Shown: one piece after another, positions 50,274 through 58,283 of the stretch
Numbering within the stretch: the first letter of the stretch is position 1
Layout of the letters: each line of letters opens with the position of its first letter
NCBI RefSeq assembly: GCF_002778275.1
Contig: NZ_NESG01000007.1
Coordinates: 186,001 to 250,000 of the forward strand
Length of the DNA stretch: 64,000 bases
Reading direction: 5' to 3'
Origin: Limnohabitans sp. G3-2
GTDB lineage: Bacteria; Pseudomonadota; Gammaproteobacteria; Burkholderiales; Burkholderiaceae_C
Position numbers and translations under genes: made by a program
Notes under the pieces: model-generated
Database searches by the model: none
Seen by the model: only the letters and a program-made list of their open reading frames with translations
Told to the model about the DNA's origin: nothing

Positions 50274-51107
50274 ATGTCTGAGTTCAGTGCTTCGGGTGGC
50301 CAAGCAGGTGGTGTGAAGCGGGCGTCAAGCCTGCTGGATGATTGCAAAGATTCCTTGTTGGCGGTGATCGAAGAGCAGATCATTCCGCGCCTGCTCAATG
50401 TGCAGCAGTTTTTCCCAGGCCAAGCCACCCGCGTGGCCGAGGACGGTTGGGGTGCTGCGCGACCCGAATTTGAGGCCTTCACACACTGCTGCCTGAGTGG
50501 CGATGCCTTGCAGGCGAACCAGATCGTGGATGCGCTGACCGCTCAAGGCCTGGCCCACGACCGTATTTTCTTGGAGCTGATCACCCCCGCCGCCCGCCAT
50601 CTGGGCGCCTTGTGGGAGCAAGACCTGTGCGATTTCACCCAAGTGACCTGCGGTTTGGCGATGATGCACCAGATGATTTACCGGCTGGGCTACGAATCGC
50701 CTGCCGGGCAAAGTGCCGAGGGCGCGAGTGAACGGGTCATGCTGGCCTGTGCGCCGGGTTCACAGCATTTCCTTGGCTTGACCATCGTGGCTGACTTTTT
50801 CCGACAAGCGGGCTCGGAAGTGGTGCTCGAGATCTCTTCCTCCGAATCCGAGCTGCTGCGTGCGGTGGCCAATGAGTGGTTTGACGTGGTGGGTATTTCT
50901 GTGGCCCTGCAAGCCCAGCTCCCCACACTGCCCGATTTGATCGCGCACTTGCGGGCCAGCTCCGGCAATCCCCAAGTGAAGGTGGTGTTGGGCGGTCCGG
51001 TTTTCTTGATGCACGACTTCAGCCCCGACAACTTGGGGGCCGACGCCATTTTCACGGACGCCCGCGAGGCCGTCGCTGCGGTCCAGCGTTTGGTTCGCGC
51101 GCGCTGA
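50274..51107 (+). CDS. Second AerR/PpaA-like cobalamin-binding (SCHIC-type) protein
   Basis: A 277-residue protein with an N-terminal helical region and a C-terminal B12-type domain. The candidate axial ligand is H165 in PGSQHFLG; WFDVVGISVALQAQL and VVLGGPVFLM follow. The N-terminal LGALWEQDLCDFTQVTCG matches the AerR helical motif. It differs clearly from the copy at 43282, so it is a paralog rather than a recent duplicate. AppA's C-terminal SCHIC domain belongs to the same family and can bind heme. It may link redox or cobalamin/heme status to PpsR. AAGGA precedes the ATG. Confidence 0.85.
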   Translation: MSEFSASGGQAGGVKRASSLLDDCKDSLLAVIEEQIIPRLLNVQQFFPGQATRVAEDGWGAARPEFEAFTHCCLSGDALQANQIVDALTAQGLAHDRIFLELITPAARHLGALWEQDLCDFTQVTCGLAMMHQMIYRLGYESPAGQSAEGASERVMLACAPGSQHFLGLTIVADFFRQAGSEVVLEISSSESELLRAVANEWFDVVGISVALQAQLPTLPDLIAHLRASSGNPQVKVVLGGPVFLMHDFSPDNLGADAIFTDAREAVAAVQRLVRAR

Positions 51108-51140
51108 GCCCTGCTGAACGGCGCTCGAATACCGCTGCGC

Positions 51141-52037
51141 TCAGCGGGCTGCACACCATTGCAAAATCTGTTGCGCCGTGCCCATGGGGTCTTGCTCGTG
51201 GGCCAGGTGTCCCAAGCCGGGCGCTGAATAAAGTGGCGCATGGGGCCACAGCCGGCAGGCCTCATGGGCCAAGGCCGGGGGGACGGTCAGGTCTTGCGCA
51301 CCGATGTGCATGAACACCGGATGGCGGATTTCGTGCAAGCGCGCGGCCAGGGGCTTGAGCCGCCATGCGGCCATCATGGACAGCACGCCGTGCACATGTC
51401 CCGAATCGCTGAGCACGCGGGCATAGAGGTCCACCCCCTGCGCATCGAGCGTGGAGCCGGTTCGCGCGATCCACTCGGACACGGCACCCGGTTTGGCCGC
51501 CATTTTGGCGGTGGCCCAGGCCGACAGCGGATTGAGTGCCGCCAGTTTGGCCGCGGGACCGAACAACCAGGAGGCCACGCCGGGCAGCGGCAACCAGGCG
51601 GGGTTCAGGCCGATCAAGGTGCTGCGCGCGGCGCAGTCAAAGTGCAGCGCCATGTGCGCGGCAATCGCCGCGCCTGCCGAGTGACCCACGATCACCTGGG
51701 GCGTGAGCTGCAGCTGCAGCAGCAGGGCGCGCAAGCCCTCGGCCATGCCGGGCAGCGACAGCGCGCCTTCGGGGCCGCGGCTGCTGAAGGCGTGGCCAGG
51801 CAGGTCGGGTGCGACCACCGTGAAATGCTGGGACAGCGCGGGCAACAGGCCTCGCCAGCTGAAATGACCGGAGCCGGTGCCGTGCAAAAGCAGCATGCAA
51901 GGGCCTTGCCCCAGTTGTTGAACATGCCACTGGATGCCGCCCGCTTGCACCAAACGGCTGTGCTGCGCGTGCGGCCAAATGGGGGATTGGGCCTGGTGCT
52001 CGGCCCAATTCATGCCGGGGTAGAAGCTCTCAAACAT
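51141..52037 (-). CDS. bchO: Alpha/beta hydrolase BchO
   Basis: A 298-residue alpha/beta hydrolase. The nucleophile is S120 in IVGHSAGAA; the acid lies in GAQDLTVPPAL and the histidine in GLGHLAHEQDP. BchO is encoded with the Mg-chelatase subunits bchID in many phototrophs and is proposed to assist Mg insertion; its substrate is unknown. An ATG at 52013 is an alternative start. It follows bchD by 6 bp. Confidence 0.88.
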   Translation of the reverse strand: MFESFYPGMNWAEHQAQSPIWPHAQHSRLVQAGGIQWHVQQLGQGPCMLLLHGTGSGHFSWRGLLPALSQHFTVVAPDLPGHAFSSRGPEGALSLPGMAEGLRALLLQLQLTPQVIVGHSAGAAIAAHMALHFDCAARSTLIGLNPAWLPLPGVASWLFGPAAKLAALNPLSAWATAKMAAKPGAVSEWIARTGSTLDAQGVDLYARVLSDSGHVHGVLSMMAAWRLKPLAARLHEIRHPVFMHIGAQDLTVPPALAHEACRLWPHAPLYSAPGLGHLAHEQDPMGTAQQILQWCAAR

Positions 52038-52043
52038 GCTGAC

Positions 52044-53912
52044 TCAAGCCTGCGGGCTGCGCACCCGCTCGATGGCGTGGGCCATGCGCTGCGACTGGAC
52101 CTGCGGCATGGGCAGGTAGCCCGCACCCATGGTGGCGGCCAGTTGCTGCGCTTGCGCGTCGGGCTGCATGGCGGTGTCGATCCATAAGGCGCGGTGGCCA
52201 CTGGCGCGCCACTGCTGGCCCCAGCTTTGCGCGTCCAGTTGCGCTTGGGCGCGTCCCCCCAAGCCTTGCAGCGTGACATTGGCGCGACCGTCGCTCAGCA
52301 CCACCAAGATGGGTGTGACGCCTTGGCGCTGCAGCTGGGCCGCTTGTTCGTGCGCCATCTTGAGGGCCAGCGCCAAAGGCGTGCCGCCGCCGCCGGGCAG
52401 GCCGGTCATGGCGCGTTTGGCGCGCACCAGTGAGCGCGTCATGGGCAGCAGCAGCTGGGCCTGCGCGCCCCGAAAGGCCACGATGCACACGCTGTCGCGC
52501 CGGGCATAGGACTGCTGCAGCAGCAACTCGACCGCGCCTTTGGCTTCGGCCAAGCGCTGCAGCGCGGCCGAGCCCGACGCGTCGAGCGCCAGAATCAGGC
52601 AGCTGGAGGCGCGCTGCTGGTAGCGCTGGATGTGGAAGTCTTCGGCGCGGATCGCGACGCGGCCGGTGCTGTGCGTTTGGCGCAAACGCTGCTTGGGCGC
52701 GGCGGCGCGCAAGGTGGCCAGCACATGCAAGCGTGCCTGACCGCCGGGGCGGCCTGGGCGTGGGGGCAGGGGGCGGCCGCGCTGCGAACCCGCGCGCGTT
52801 TGGCCGCTGCGCCCCGAGGTTTTGTGGCTGGCCGCGCCTTGGCGTGTCATCAGCGCGTCGAGCATGTGCGGTGGCAAGCTGGCCAACGCCGCGGCGACCA
52901 TCATCTCTTGCAGGTCTTGGGCACTGGGCTCGGTGCTCGGCTCGGGCGGTGGGGCAGGGTCTTCGGGGTGGTCGGTTTCAGCCGCGTTGTCGGCGTTTTC
53001 AGACGGCTCAGGGGGTTCAGCCGGCGGCGTGGCGTCTTCCTGAGGCGCGGGCTCGGCTTCTTCTTGCGCAGACGGCTCGGCCGGCCACTGTGTGGCGCGA
53101 GGGGCCAGCACGCAGCGCGCGGCGTAGCCCAGGTCTTCCGCGTCCAGCGCGCCGCGACCGTTCAGCGCCGCATGGCCGCAGGCCACACGCAGCGCCAAGC
53201 TGGGCGCGCGCAAAGAGCCTATGCCCAAACCCAAAGCCGCCGCGCACAGCGCTTTCATGTGCTCGTCGCTCGCTTGTACTTGGGGCAGCTGCGCGCGGGC
53301 GCGGGCCAAAGCCCCGGGGCTGAGGCGAATGTGCAGGGCGTCCGATGCGTTGTCGCCCTGCCAGGCCGCGTGGATGTCGCTGGGCGAGAGTTCGTTCAGG
53401 TCCAGCCACACGCCCAGGCGCTCGGTCAAGGCCGCGCCCACGCCGGGTTCGTCGGGCAAGGATTCGTCGAGCGCCACCACCCCAAAACGGGTGCTGGTGG
53501 GGGCTGCGCTGTGGCGGTTGGGGGGCACTTGGCCTTGCTCCAGCGCTTGCACCAGTGGCGCCAGCAGGCCCGGTGACAGGCGCTCGGCCATGGGCAGGCA
53601 GACCAGGCCTTGGTCGGCTTGTTCCAGCAAGCCCGCTTGCATCTGGAGCTGCCCGGTTTGCAGGGTGTGGGCCAGATCGATGCCGCCCAGCAGCCGCTCG
53701 CTGTCGGCTGAGCCGGGCACTTTGACCAGGCCCATGCCCAGCCCGGCCAGCGCTTGCAGCCAGCGCTCGCGCACCGGGCCGTGCGCTGCGTGCAGGCACA
53801 CCCCGCCAAAACCATGGGGGTCCAGTTGCAAGAGCTGCAGCGCGGTGAGCGCGTCGTTCCAGCGCTCCAGCGGGTCTGCAGGCGCGGCGGGTGGCGGGGC
53901 TTGGCGGGCCAT
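52044..53912 (-). CDS. bchD: Magnesium chelatase subunit D
   Basis: A 622-residue protein with a degenerate AAA+ domain (residues 1-270), an acidic, proline-rich linker (about 280-345) and a C-terminal integrin I-type domain. The MIDAS motif DASGSAA begins near residue 444, with GGGGTPLA further on. BchD forms the platform for BchI hexamers and BchH. The start at 53912 lies 13 bp after the bchI stop; longer in-frame starts run through bchI and are rejected. Confidence 0.93.
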   Translation of the reverse strand: MARQAPPPAAPADPLERWNDALTALQLLQLDPHGFGGVCLHAAHGPVRERWLQALAGLGMGLVKVPGSADSERLLGGIDLAHTLQTGQLQMQAGLLEQADQGLVCLPMAERLSPGLLAPLVQALEQGQVPPNRHSAAPTSTRFGVVALDESLPDEPGVGAALTERLGVWLDLNELSPSDIHAAWQGDNASDALHIRLSPGALARARAQLPQVQASDEHMKALCAAALGLGIGSLRAPSLALRVACGHAALNGRGALDAEDLGYAARCVLAPRATQWPAEPSAQEEAEPAPQEDATPPAEPPEPSENADNAAETDHPEDPAPPPEPSTEPSAQDLQEMMVAAALASLPPHMLDALMTRQGAASHKTSGRSGQTRAGSQRGRPLPPRPGRPGGQARLHVLATLRAAAPKQRLRQTHSTGRVAIRAEDFHIQRYQQRASSCLILALDASGSAALQRLAEAKGAVELLLQQSYARRDSVCIVAFRGAQAQLLLPMTRSLVRAKRAMTGLPGGGGTPLALALKMAHEQAAQLQRQGVTPILVVLSDGRANVTLQGLGGRAQAQLDAQSWGQQWRASGHRALWIDTAMQPDAQAQQLAATMGAGYLPMPQVQSQRMAHAIERVRSPQA

Positions 53913-53925
53913 GCGTGCAGCCAAT

Positions 53926-54951
53926 TCAGGCGGCCAGCACTTCTTGCAAGCTGCGCTGCACGCGCGCGCCCGAGTCGGTGTCGTCCAGCGGGTTGCGGCG
54001 CAGGCGGTGGCGCAGGGCCAGCGGGGCCATGCTTTGCAGGTGCTCTGCCAGCACGGCTTTGTGGCCTTGCAGTGCGGCATAAGCGCGCGTGGCACGCAGC
54101 AGCGTGAGCTCGGCGCGCAGGCCGTCGGTGCCCAGCTGTTGGCACAGGCGGGCGCAGAGCATCAGCATGTCGTCGCTCACCTCGACCTCGTCCAACAGGT
54201 CACGCGCTTTGAGGATGCGCTTTTGCAGCTTTTGGTTGTCCTTGTGCCACAGCGCCTTGAAGGCGGTGGGGTCTTTGTCGAAGGCGTCGCGGCGCTTGAT
54301 GATGGTCACGCGCAGGGCCAGGTCTTGCGGCGTGCGCACCTGCACCGACAGGCCAAAGCGGTCCAGCAGTTGCGGGCGCAGCTCGCCCTCTTCGGGGTTG
54401 CCGCTGCCCACCAGCACAAAGCGGGCGGGGTGGCGCACGCTCAGGCCTTCGCGCTCGACCAGGTTTTCGCCCGAGGCGGCCACGTCAATCAGCAGGTCCA
54501 CCAGGTGGTCGTCCAGCAGGTTGACCTCGTCGATGTACAAAAAGCCCCGGTGTGCCTGCGCCAGCAGTCCGGGTGCGAAAGACTTCACGCCTTGCGAGAG
54601 GGCTTTTTCCAGATCCAGTGCGCCCACCACACGGTCTTCGGTGGCGCCCAAGGGCAGGTCGACCACGGCGACGCTCTGTCGTTCGGTCACCACCTTGACT
54701 TTGGGATCGCGGGCTTGGCAGACCGGGCAGGCGCCAGCCGGCTTGGCCGGGTCGCAGCGGTAAGGGCAGCCTTTGACGACTGCAATCGGGGGCAGCAGGT
54801 CGGCCAGCGCGCGCACGGCGGTGGATTTGCCGGTGCCCCGGTCGCCCAGCACCAGCACGCCGCCAATCGACGGGTCGACCGCCACCACCTGGATGGCGAG
54901 GGTCATGTCATCTTGACCAACGATGGCCGCAAAAGGGAAGGTCAATGCCAT
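53926..54951 (-). CDS. bchI: Magnesium chelatase subunit I
   Basis: A 341-residue AAA+ ATPase. Walker A GDRGTGKST lies at residues 36-44, Walker B in GFLYIDEVNLL, and the sensor region in FVLVGSGNPEEGELRPQLLD. It powers Mg insertion with BchD and BchH. A PpsR-type site 57 bp upstream gives bchI-bchD-bchO their own control. Confidence 0.96.
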   Translation of the reverse strand: MALTFPFAAIVGQDDMTLAIQVVAVDPSIGGVLVLGDRGTGKSTAVRALADLLPPIAVVKGCPYRCDPAKPAGACPVCQARDPKVKVVTERQSVAVVDLPLGATEDRVVGALDLEKALSQGVKSFAPGLLAQAHRGFLYIDEVNLLDDHLVDLLIDVAASGENLVEREGLSVRHPARFVLVGSGNPEEGELRPQLLDRFGLSVQVRTPQDLALRVTIIKRRDAFDKDPTAFKALWHKDNQKLQKRILKARDLLDEVEVSDDMLMLCARLCQQLGTDGLRAELTLLRATRAYAALQGHKAVLAEHLQSMAPLALRHRLRRNPLDDTDSGARVQRSLQEVLAA

Positions 54952-55007
54952 AGGGGGTGGATTCCGCAAAACTGATCTCACCCCATCATCCAAAAGACAC
55001 AGCAGAG

Positions 55008-55025
55008 TGTCAAGTTAAATTTACA
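55008..55025. promoter_or_regulatory. PpsR/CrtJ-type operator of bchI
   Basis: TGTCAAGTTAAATTTACA fits TGT-N12-ACA. It overlaps the stop codon of the bciB-like gene and lies 57 bp before bchI. Confidence 0.75.
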
Positions 55026-56313
55026 CTTGAGATCGGTTTGGGGGGCTGCTGGGGCCCACTTTGTCGGATTCGGCTTGACCATCCGGTTTCAAACCGTAAC
55101 GCGCCGCCAAGTCCCAAACGTGCGGTGGCAGCATGTTTTTGATGCGGGCGGGCGCCTCGCGGCGCAGGTGCAAGATGGCCTCGATGGCCTTCATCTCGAC
55201 CCGGGCGCGTGCAAACTCCAGGCCGCGCGGGCCCACGCGGGGCATGAGCCAGTTGACCAGCGGCTTGATCCAGGCCGGCATGCGCCGCAGCGGCAGGCCC
55301 CCGGCGGCACGCTCGGTGTTGGCCATGAAGCCGCGCACCGGGCCATCCCGTTTGCCTTGGCTGATGGGGGCGCTGGTGCGCAATTGCGCTTGAATGCCGT
55401 CCAGCACCGCTTGTCCGCGGGCGTTGCGCACCAGCAACCATTGCTGGCCGTGGCCGCCCATATAGCCCACGGTGATGTCGGCCAGCACATTGGTGTAGTC
55501 CACGCAGGTGCGGCAAGTCAGCGGGAAAAAGTCGGGCGGCAGGGTGGACAGTGGCAGGTTCAAAAAAGGGATCAGGCGTTTGCTGCCCTGGTCGGTGCGC
55601 ACCTCCACCTTGTAATCGGCGCGGAACTCCACGTAGCTGATGTCTTGCGGACGGTCCGAGATCAGCCCCAAAAATTGGTGGAAGTTTTCGGTGGTGGTGT
55701 TGTCCGAGCACGGTGTGCCAATGACATACAGCTGTGCCAGGCCTTGCTCGCGCTCGAGCTGCGGCTGGATGGCGCGCAGGGCGTAAATCTGGCAGGGGAT
55801 GCCGATCACGGCCAGGCGTTTGTGGCCTTGCGCCAGCGCGGGCTCGACCAGGCTCAGCAGCGGCGCGTAGCCCATGCGCATGCCCCGGCATTGCGCCATG
55901 TCCTCGGCGCGGGTGACCAGCACTGGGCGAGGCCGCCAGCGGTCGTGCGGGTCGGCGGCCATGGCGATCACGGCGTCCACCAGGCCTTGTTCGAGCAACA
56001 CCTCGGCCAAACGGGTGGTGATGCCGGTCCACTGCGCGCCCTGGGTGGGTGGGTCCAGGCGGGCGCTCAGCATCTGTTGGTAAGGCCCGAAAAACAACTC
56101 GTCGGGCTGGGCCGGCTGTGTGGCGTTGCCCTGTTGGCGCACGCGGCCATGCACGCGGCGCTCCAGCCCCGGGTAATCGGGCTGGATGAATTGGCAGGCT
56201 TGGCCGCAGCGCTTGGGGTCGTTGGTGCGCGAGAGGCCGCAGTCGGTGCACAGCTTGCGGCTGGGCGCTTGAGCCGCAGCCGCTGCATCTGTCAGTGCGC
56301 AAGGCGTGCCCAT
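55021..56313 (-). CDS. bciB: 8-vinyl reductase, BciB type (F420-hydrogenase beta family)
   Basis: A 430-residue iron-sulfur flavoprotein. The N-terminal cysteines C22, C25, C36 and C40 (LCTDCGLSR, KRCGQACQF) and later GIPCQIYALR, GTPCSDNTTTENF and LTCRTCVDYTNVLADITVGY match the ferredoxin-dependent 3,8-divinyl chlorophyllide 8-vinyl reductase BciB, first known from cyanobacteria (Slr1923) and green sulfur bacteria. It would reduce the 8-vinyl group in the cytoplasm. A GTG at 56322 would add three residues. It lies between an NnrU-family gene (21 bp) and bchI. Confidence 0.85.
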   Translation of the reverse strand: MGTPCALTDAAAAAQAPSRKLCTDCGLSRTNDPKRCGQACQFIQPDYPGLERRVHGRVRQQGNATQPAQPDELFFGPYQQMLSARLDPPTQGAQWTGITTRLAEVLLEQGLVDAVIAMAADPHDRWRPRPVLVTRAEDMAQCRGMRMGYAPLLSLVEPALAQGHKRLAVIGIPCQIYALRAIQPQLEREQGLAQLYVIGTPCSDNTTTENFHQFLGLISDRPQDISYVEFRADYKVEVRTDQGSKRLIPFLNLPLSTLPPDFFPLTCRTCVDYTNVLADITVGYMGGHGQQWLLVRNARGQAVLDGIQAQLRTSAPISQGKRDGPVRGFMANTERAAGGLPLRRMPAWIKPLVNWLMPRVGPRGLEFARARVEMKAIEAILHLRREAPARIKNMLPPHVWDLAARYGLKPDGQAESDKVGPSSPPNRSQV

Positions 56314-56334
56314 GGCTTGCACGTCAGTGGGCGA

Positions 56335-56925
56335 TCAGCCCGCGCGGGTGAAGGGCATCACACCCACCAGCCAGACGTGCAAGCCCCCCATCAGGAAGGC
56401 CGCCCACACGCCCGTGCCCAACAGAACGGCCAGCAGGGTTCCCAACCGCTTGCCTTCGGGCGCCGAGTGCAGACTTTGGCGATCGCGCTTTCGGGCGGCG
56501 CGAAACACCAGCACCGACCACACCAAAAAGCCCCCAAACAGGAGCACATCGGTCAGGTTGCCGTTGGACAGCAAATGGCCCAGCGACCACACCTTGACCG
56601 ACAAGGTCATGGGGTGGCGCAGTTTGGCCTTGATCTGGTTGCCGGGCACATAAGAAGCCACCAGCAAAACCATCGCCACCCACATCAGCAAGATGGTGGC
56701 GTGCTGCATGCCGCGAGGCGGCGTCCACAGCGCCACCGGCTCCAGCCGGGCCTGGCCATAGCCTTGCACCAGCAGGTACAGGCCCAGTGCGGCCACTGCG
56801 GCGTAAACCGCCTTGAAGCCCAATGCCCCCCAGCGTTCAATGCCGTTTTGGCGCAGCTGCGGGGCCAGACTTTGCAGTGAGTGAATGCCCAAAAAGAGCG
56901 CCAAACCGATCAGCAGTTGCAGCAT
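56335..56925 (-). CDS. NnrU-family membrane protein (zeta-carotene isomerase-like)
   Basis: A 196-residue membrane protein with about six helices. GIHSLQSLAPQLRQ, GMQHATILLMWVAMVLLVAS and HPMTLSVKVWSLGHLLSNGN fit the NnrU family, which includes plant 15-cis-zeta-carotene isomerase (Z-ISO) and a heme-binding denitrification-linked protein. The histidines H19, H129 and H140 are candidate ligands. Here it precedes bciB and bchIDO behind a PpsR-type site, so a role in photopigment synthesis is likely but the exact reaction is unknown. Confidence 0.8.
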   Translation of the reverse strand: MLQLLIGLALFLGIHSLQSLAPQLRQNGIERWGALGFKAVYAAVAALGLYLLVQGYGQARLEPVALWTPPRGMQHATILLMWVAMVLLVASYVPGNQIKAKLRHPMTLSVKVWSLGHLLSNGNLTDVLLFGGFLVWSVLVFRAARKRDRQSLHSAPEGKRLGTLLAVLLGTGVWAAFLMGGLHVWLVGVMPFTRAG

Positions 56926-56978
56926 GTCAAAACCTTTGCAAGGGGGGAGTGAGCTTGAGCTGCATTCTGACACGGGCA

Positions 56979-56996
56979 TGTCCAGCGCGGTTGACA
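56979..56996. promoter_or_regulatory. PpsR/CrtJ-type operator between nnrU-like gene and HiPIP gene
   Basis: TGTCCAGCGCGGTTGACA fits TGT-N12-ACA. It lies 53 bp before the NnrU-family gene (minus) and 122 bp before the HiPIP gene (plus), so it could act on either. Confidence 0.65.
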
Positions 56997-57118
56997 TTTA
57001 AATGGCGGGGCTTTCCTGTGTGAATTGCTCGGGTATCGCGTTTTGGGTGACATCGTGACTGATGTGGCGCACAATGAACTGTCCAGTATTTTCTGGCTAC
57101 CTCTTTCTGGAGCTGTCC

Positions 57119-57445
57119 ATGTCCCGTTTTGCCAATTCCTCCTCTACCCGCCGCGTGTTCATGATGCAAGTGGCCACTGCCGCTACAGCCGTTTTGGCCG
57201 TGAGCGAAGCCTCCGCCCAAGCCATGGTCGATGAGAAAGACCCACAGGCGGCTGGTTTGGCCTACAAGGCCGATGCCACCAAGGTCGACAAAGCCAAGAA
57301 CCCCAAGTTCGCCGCAGGTTCCAACTGCGCCAACTGCGCCTTGTTCCAGGCCAAAGCAGGCGCTGCTGCCGGCGGTTGCCCCTTGTTTGCGGGCAAGCAA
57401 GTGTCCGCCAAGGCCTGGTGCTCGGCATGGGCCAAAAAGGCCTGA
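57119..57445 (+). CDS. hip: High-potential iron-sulfur protein (HiPIP)
   Basis: A 108-residue exported protein. A twin-arginine signal (TRRVFMMQVATAATAV, R11-R12) ends near ASAQA. The mature part carries four cysteines, C70, C73, C87 and C101, in the C-x2-C-x13-C-x13-C spacing of HiPIPs. In Rubrivivax and other betaproteobacterial phototrophs, HiPIP reduces the tetraheme cytochrome of the reaction centre, so it is a likely partner of PufC here. A CTGGAG Shine-Dalgarno precedes the ATG. A single gene closed by a terminator. Confidence 0.92.
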   Translation: MSRFANSSSTRRVFMMQVATAATAVLAVSEASAQAMVDEKDPQAAGLAYKADATKVDKAKNPKFAAGSNCANCALFQAKAGAAAGGCPLFAGKQVSAKAWCSAWAKKA

Positions 57446-57447
57446 TG

Positions 57448-57469
57448 AGCCCGCGGTTTTCAGCGGGCT
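57448..57469 (+). repeat. Hairpin directly after the HiPIP gene
   Basis: AGCCCGC and GCGGGCT pair across an 8-bp loop, 2 bp after the stop. Without a T-run it may protect the 3' end rather than terminate. Confidence 0.5.
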
Positions 57470-57490
57470 GACACCCGCTGCGACCCCAAA

Positions 57491-57513
57491 AACCGCCTCA
57501 GGGCGGTTTTTTT
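57491..57513 (+). terminator. Rho-independent terminator of the HiPIP gene
   Basis: AACCGCC-TCAG-GGCGGTT followed by five T's, and preceded by A's, so it may act in both directions. The stem is nearly identical to the terminator at 24776. Confidence 0.85.
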
Positions 57514-57587
57514 GCGCCCATTGGCCGCCTCAAACTCAGGGCATACCCTGATTTGCCGCACTGAATCAAGGCTTTGAACACACAAAG

Positions 57588-57605
57588 TGTCAATCTGTCG
57601 TTACA
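57588..57605. promoter_or_regulatory. PpsR/CrtJ-type operator of the ccm operon
   Basis: TGTCAATCTGTCGTTACA fits TGT-N12-ACA. It lies 36 bp before ccmA, in the promoter-bearing gap after the HiPIP terminator. Confidence 0.7.
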
Positions 57606-57641
57606 CTTTGCCTTGTCTTCAACCGACCAGAAAGCCCTTTC

Positions 57642-58283
57642 ATGGCGTCTTGGGTGCTCACAGCGATGGACCTGGCCTGCCAAAAGGCCCAGCGGACCTT
57701 GTTCGAGGGCGTGAGCTTTTCCGTCCCCGCAGGTCACTGGCTGCACATCGAAGGCGGCAACGGTTGTGGCAAAACCAGTTTGCTGCGCATCCTCTGCGGC
57801 CTGTCCCCGGCCTCGCGGGGCCAAGTGCTCTGGCCTTCTTCCTCACAGGCCCACCTTGCGCGCCCCGACCGCTCGGTGCTCCATTACATGGGGCACGCTT
57901 TGGGGCTCAAACCCGATCTCACCGCGTGTGAAAACCTGTGCATGGACGCCGAGGTCAGTGGCTTGGCGCTCAGCCGGGCACAAGCGCTGCAAGCGCTGTC
58001 CGCACAAGGCCTCCAAAGCCGGGCGCACCTGCCCGTGCGCGTCTTGTCGCAAGGCCAGCGGCAAGGCGTGGCTTTGGCGTGCTTGCGCACCAGTCCGGCG
58101 CGGCTGTGGGTGCTGGACGAACCGTTGGTGGGCTTGGACGCTCAAGCCACCGCCACGGCGCGCGCTTTGCTCCAGTCGCATGTGGATGCCGGTGGCGCTG
58201 TGGTCATGACCAGCCACCACGATGTGGGTTTGCAGGGTCCGGGTGCGCGATTGCATTTGGGGCGTGAGGCCAGCGGCTCATGA
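57642..58283 (+). CDS. ccmA: Heme exporter ATP-binding protein CcmA
   Basis: A 213-residue ABC ATPase. Walker A is at residues 38-45 (GGNGCGKT), the signature reads LSQGQRQGVAL, and Walker B is LWVLDEPLVGLD. With CcmBCD it releases heme-loaded CcmE for cytochrome c maturation. It opens the ccmABCDEFGHI operon and follows a PpsR-type site. Its stop overlaps ccmB as ATGA. Confidence 0.9.
   Translation: MASWVLTAMDLACQKAQRTLFEGVSFSVPAGHWLHIEGGNGCGKTSLLRILCGLSPASRGQVLWPSSSQAHLARPDRSVLHYMGHALGLKPDLTACENLCMDAEVSGLALSRAQALQALSAQGLQSRAHLPVRVLSQGQRQGVALACLRTSPARLWVLDEPLVGLDAQATATARALLQSHVDAGGAVVMTSHHDVGLQGPGARLHLGREASGS

Noticed and set aside
55027..56880. 617-codon plus-strand frame opposite bciB and the NnrU-family gene
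   Set aside because: Spans two minus-strand genes with intact motifs and crosses their junction; composition indicates a shadow.
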